The notes under the pieces: generated by a model
What the model was told of the DNA's origin: nothing
The model's database searches: none
The model's input: the letters and a program-made list of their open reading frames with translations, nothing else
Position numbers and translations under genes: made by a program
Part shown: positions 5,834 to 7,785 of the stretch, piece by piece
How the letters are laid out: every line of letters begins with the position of its first letter
Position numbering within the stretch: position 1 is the stretch's first letter
Assembly: GCA_030377945.1 (NCBI GenBank)
Contig: JAUCGD010000142.1
Location: 1-7,785, forward strand
Direction: 5' to 3'
Source of the DNA: Desulfobacterales bacterium HSG17
GTDB taxonomy: Bacteria > Desulfobacterota > Desulfobacteria > Desulfobacterales > Desulfococcaceae
Length of the DNA: 7,785 bases

Positions 5834-7453
5834 ATGAAAATTTATCTGATTCGTATTGCGTTTTTATTTTTCCTTTTATCCATAATCCATCCTGAATTAT
5901 CTCATTCGTGGGACATTATCATGCTTACAACAAGTGATACAAAAGGACAACTTCATCCATTGGATTTAAAGATAAGTAAAGATAACGAACTCCAAATCCA
6001 AAAAATAGGCGGCTTCGCCAGATTAGCCTGGTTTGTTTCTAGGGCCAAGAAAAAATTTCCAGGAAAAACTCTACTCGTTACATCAGGAGATGATCTTGCC
6101 GGCCCATATTTCAAACAATTTCACGGAAAACCAATTTTTGAGGCTATGAATGTAATTGGGTATGATGTGGGCACTTTAGGCAACCAACCGTTTGATTATG
6201 GCGATTCATTTTTGAACAAGGGCATTAACTTTGCAGAATTTCCTTTAGTGATATCGAATATTACTGTTCTCCCTGAATGCCCACTTTATGGAAAGATTCC
6301 TCAATACGTGATTGTAGAAAAAAACAATCTAAAAATTGGTGTGATTGGTCTCATGGCGACAGATTTAGCTATCATATCGAATCCGTGCCCTCATGTCCTG
6401 GCCCTGGATAACATTTCATCAGTATGCAACAAGATGGTTGAACTATTGAAAAGAAATCTTGGTACAGATCTTATTTTGGTTTTAGCACATATAGGACCCA
6501 ACCAGGTGGAAGAATTAGTCAGACAAGTCCCCGAAATAGACATCGTGATCTATGGGGGTAGATCATCTAATATTACTAAACTAGGCAGAGAGGCAATTAA
6601 ACATCCAAGTGGTAAATTAACCATTGCAATAAATTCAGGGGCACAAGGCTCTCATATTGGTATGTTAAAGCTCTCAATTAAAAATAAAAGTATTAGCGAT
6701 TACAAATGGCAGTCAGTCCTCATGGATTCAAATATCCACGAAGATGCTGATGTTAAAACTTTAGTCGAATCATACAATAAACTATTACCAGAAAATTATG
6801 ACCTAGCTCGATCGCTTGTTGATATTAATTTGCTGAAAGCTACGCAACGCACTAGTGAGTCAGGAGTAGGTAATCTTATCTGTGACATTCTGCGTAAGCG
6901 TTTTAAGGCTGACATTGCTTTATATAACGGCGGGAGTATCCGGGGTAATAAAATCATTGCGGCTGGTTCGATAACGAACCATGATGTAGCTATAATACAT
7001 CCATATGGAAATACGGTATCCCTATTAGCATTATCCGGTGAAACTATAAAGCAGGCTTTGGAACTTGGCGTATCCTATTTGCCACAAACAAACGGAGCTT
7101 TTCTTCAAGTGTCAGGCATGCGTTATACAATAGATATTAGAAACCCTGCTCAGGAACTCATTTTCAACAAAAACAAAGATCCAATCGGTGTCGGCAAACC
7201 AGGTAGTCGGGTCCAAAATGTAGCTGTGCTCGGAAATGATGGACATTACCATCCCCTGAATTCAAAGAAAACCTACACTGTTGTGACGAGTAATTGGATA
7301 GCTAATGGTGGCGATGCATTTTTCATGTTCAAAAACGTTACCGACAGAACTGACACTGATCTATTGGTTAAGGAGGTAGTAGAAGAAGGGATTCAGGGTA
7401 AAGAGACCATTTCAACAAAAATTGAAGGACGAATTAAAATAGTCGGCAGATAG
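5834..7453 (+). CDS. Exported UshA/5'-nucleotidase-family protein with degenerate metallophosphoesterase site
   Basis: This 539-residue protein has the two-domain layout of bacterial 5'-nucleotidases. Residues 1-25 form a Sec signal peptide (hydrophobic AFLFFLLSII, likely cleavage after SHS), so it acts outside the cytoplasmic membrane. The N-terminal calcineurin-like domain (about 28-290) keeps D35, D86, N117, D121 and H219, but the usual DxH is D35-T-K37, GNHEFD is GNQPFD (Q118), and GGHxH/Q is GGRSS (R243, S245). The C-terminal nucleotide-binding domain (about 325-530) is well preserved: ESGVGNLICDILR at 342-354, NGGSIR at 365-370, HPYGNTV at 389-395, FLQVSGMRY at 423-431, NWIANGGDAF at 487-496. 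Four of the UshA metal or catalytic positions are thus replaced, so phosphohydrolase activity is doubtful; nucleotide binding may remain. ATG 5834 follows a GGGGG site at 5823-5827. Length is normal and the frame intact. Confidence 0.85.
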   Translation: MKIYLIRIAFLFFLLSIIHPELSHSWDIIMLTTSDTKGQLHPLDLKISKDNELQIQKIGGFARLAWFVSRAKKKFPGKTLLVTSGDDLAGPYFKQFHGKPIFEAMNVIGYDVGTLGNQPFDYGDSFLNKGINFAEFPLVISNITVLPECPLYGKIPQYVIVEKNNLKIGVIGLMATDLAIISNPCPHVLALDNISSVCNKMVELLKRNLGTDLILVLAHIGPNQVEELVRQVPEIDIVIYGGRSSNITKLGREAIKHPSGKLTIAINSGAQGSHIGMLKLSIKNKSISDYKWQSVLMDSNIHEDADVKTLVESYNKLLPENYDLARSLVDINLLKATQRTSESGVGNLICDILRKRFKADIALYNGGSIRGNKIIAAGSITNHDVAIIHPYGNTVSLLALSGETIKQALELGVSYLPQTNGAFLQVSGMRYTIDIRNPAQELIFNKNKDPIGVGKPGSRVQNVAVLGNDGHYHPLNSKKTYTVVTSNWIANGGDAFFMFKNVTDRTDTDLLVKEVVEEGIQGKETISTKIEGRIKIVGR

Positions 7454-7580
7454 ATTTAAGTAAATAGCGGTAATTTTATCTTAGGTAATAATATTCCACC
7501 AACGAAATAATTACTAAGTAAGATGTTTAAGATGCTTCAAATTTCTATTTTACCTGGTTTAATCAAGATAGGATAATTAT

Positions 7581-7785
7581 ATGAATATTCGATTCAAACT
7601 ATTAGTCGTATTTATTCCTGTCGTAGCTATACCTATCGTCCTTTCAGTATGTCTCTCTTTAATTAGAGCGTGTCGCAGAAATATATAAGATATATCTTGC
7701 TATTAATTTAACAATAGCGCAACCCAAAGCAGATACGACTCATTTCATTTGCCTAAAAACAGATGGCATGGTACAGAATACACAT
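7581..7785 (+). pseudogene. N-terminus of a membrane-anchored (sensor-like) protein, probably frameshifted, cut by window edge
   Basis: ATG 7581, preceded by AGGAT at 7570-7574, opens a 35-codon frame: MNIRFKLL, then a hydrophobic segment VVFIPVVAIPIVLSVCLSLI, then a stop at 7686-7688. The MNIR(F/T)KLL start and single membrane helix resemble the anchors of histidine kinases, diguanylate cyclases and chemoreceptors. Just after LSLIR a second frame (from 7663) is open to the window end and reads LERVAEIYKIYLAINLTIAQ and on, which could be the periplasmic domain after a one-base deletion near 7665-7670. Alternatively, foreign sequence joins at GCGTGTCGC (7668), or this is a short peptide. It lies 127 bp after the nucleotidase-like gene with no strong terminator between them, so cotranscription is possible. 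Confidence 0.4.

Noticed and set aside
7480..7518. Possible terminator after the nucleotidase-like gene (CTTAG/CTAAG hairpin)
   Set aside because: The stem is AT-rich with a bulge and a long loop, and no T-run follows it.

Overview
The window is AT-rich bacterial accessory DNA. About two thirds of it is insertion-sequence material and broken genes, followed by one intact secreted-protein gene and the start of a membrane protein. The genes use ordinary bacterial signals (GAGGAGG-type ribosome binding sites, Sec-type signal peptides). The mix of IS1634-like elements, a type I restriction remnant and an exported nucleotidase-like protein fits an environmental Gram-negative-type bacterium with a repeat-rich genome. 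The sequence alone does not fix the species. I lean weakly towards a lineage such as the anammox planctomycetes, from memory of similar transposases, and this is not demonstrated.

Layout. Bases 1-171 are the tail of a zinc-finger (CHC2-like) protein whose second half is replaced by unrelated sequence. Bases 208-2562 are a complete IS1634-family element with perfect 16-bp inverted repeats. Its 728-residue transposase keeps a full DDE triad but carries an unusual N-terminal extension of about 140 residues: a signal-peptide-like segment followed by a Lys/Arg/Ser-rich region. Right against the right inverted repeat (2563-4251) lies hsdR, the motor subunit of a type I restriction enzyme. It has lost its nuclease domain and C-terminus and carries a frameshift plus an in-frame stop. 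Next is a 156-bp AT-rich segment bounded by 27-bp imperfect inverted repeats (4229-4384), which looks like a MITE. Its two ends supply the stop codons that now close hsdR on one side and a minus-strand DDE transposase remnant (4369-5050) on the other. The leader of that transposase has a 10-bp hairpin burying its ribosome binding site.

Bases 5100-5830 have no intact gene. They hold a decayed small secreted-protein gene (5523-5786) that reads in one frame apart from two stop codons, a short GC-richer hairpin patch, and possible coding scraps. At 5834-7453 is an intact exported protein of the UshA/5'-nucleotidase family. Its C-terminal substrate-binding motifs are conserved, but four metal or catalytic positions of the phosphoesterase domain are replaced, so it is probably a non-catalytic or altered relative. 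A membrane-anchored protein begins at 7581, apparently frameshifted, and runs to the window edge.

Functionally, the left 5.1 kb is an IS graveyard in which a restriction locus was dismantled. The right part may be a secreted-protein module: a small exported protein (now dead), a nucleotidase-like binding protein, and a membrane sensor-like gene. I see no clearly new defence or mobile system. The best candidates for novelty are the transposase with the exported-looking basic N-terminus and the pseudoenzyme-like nucleotidase.
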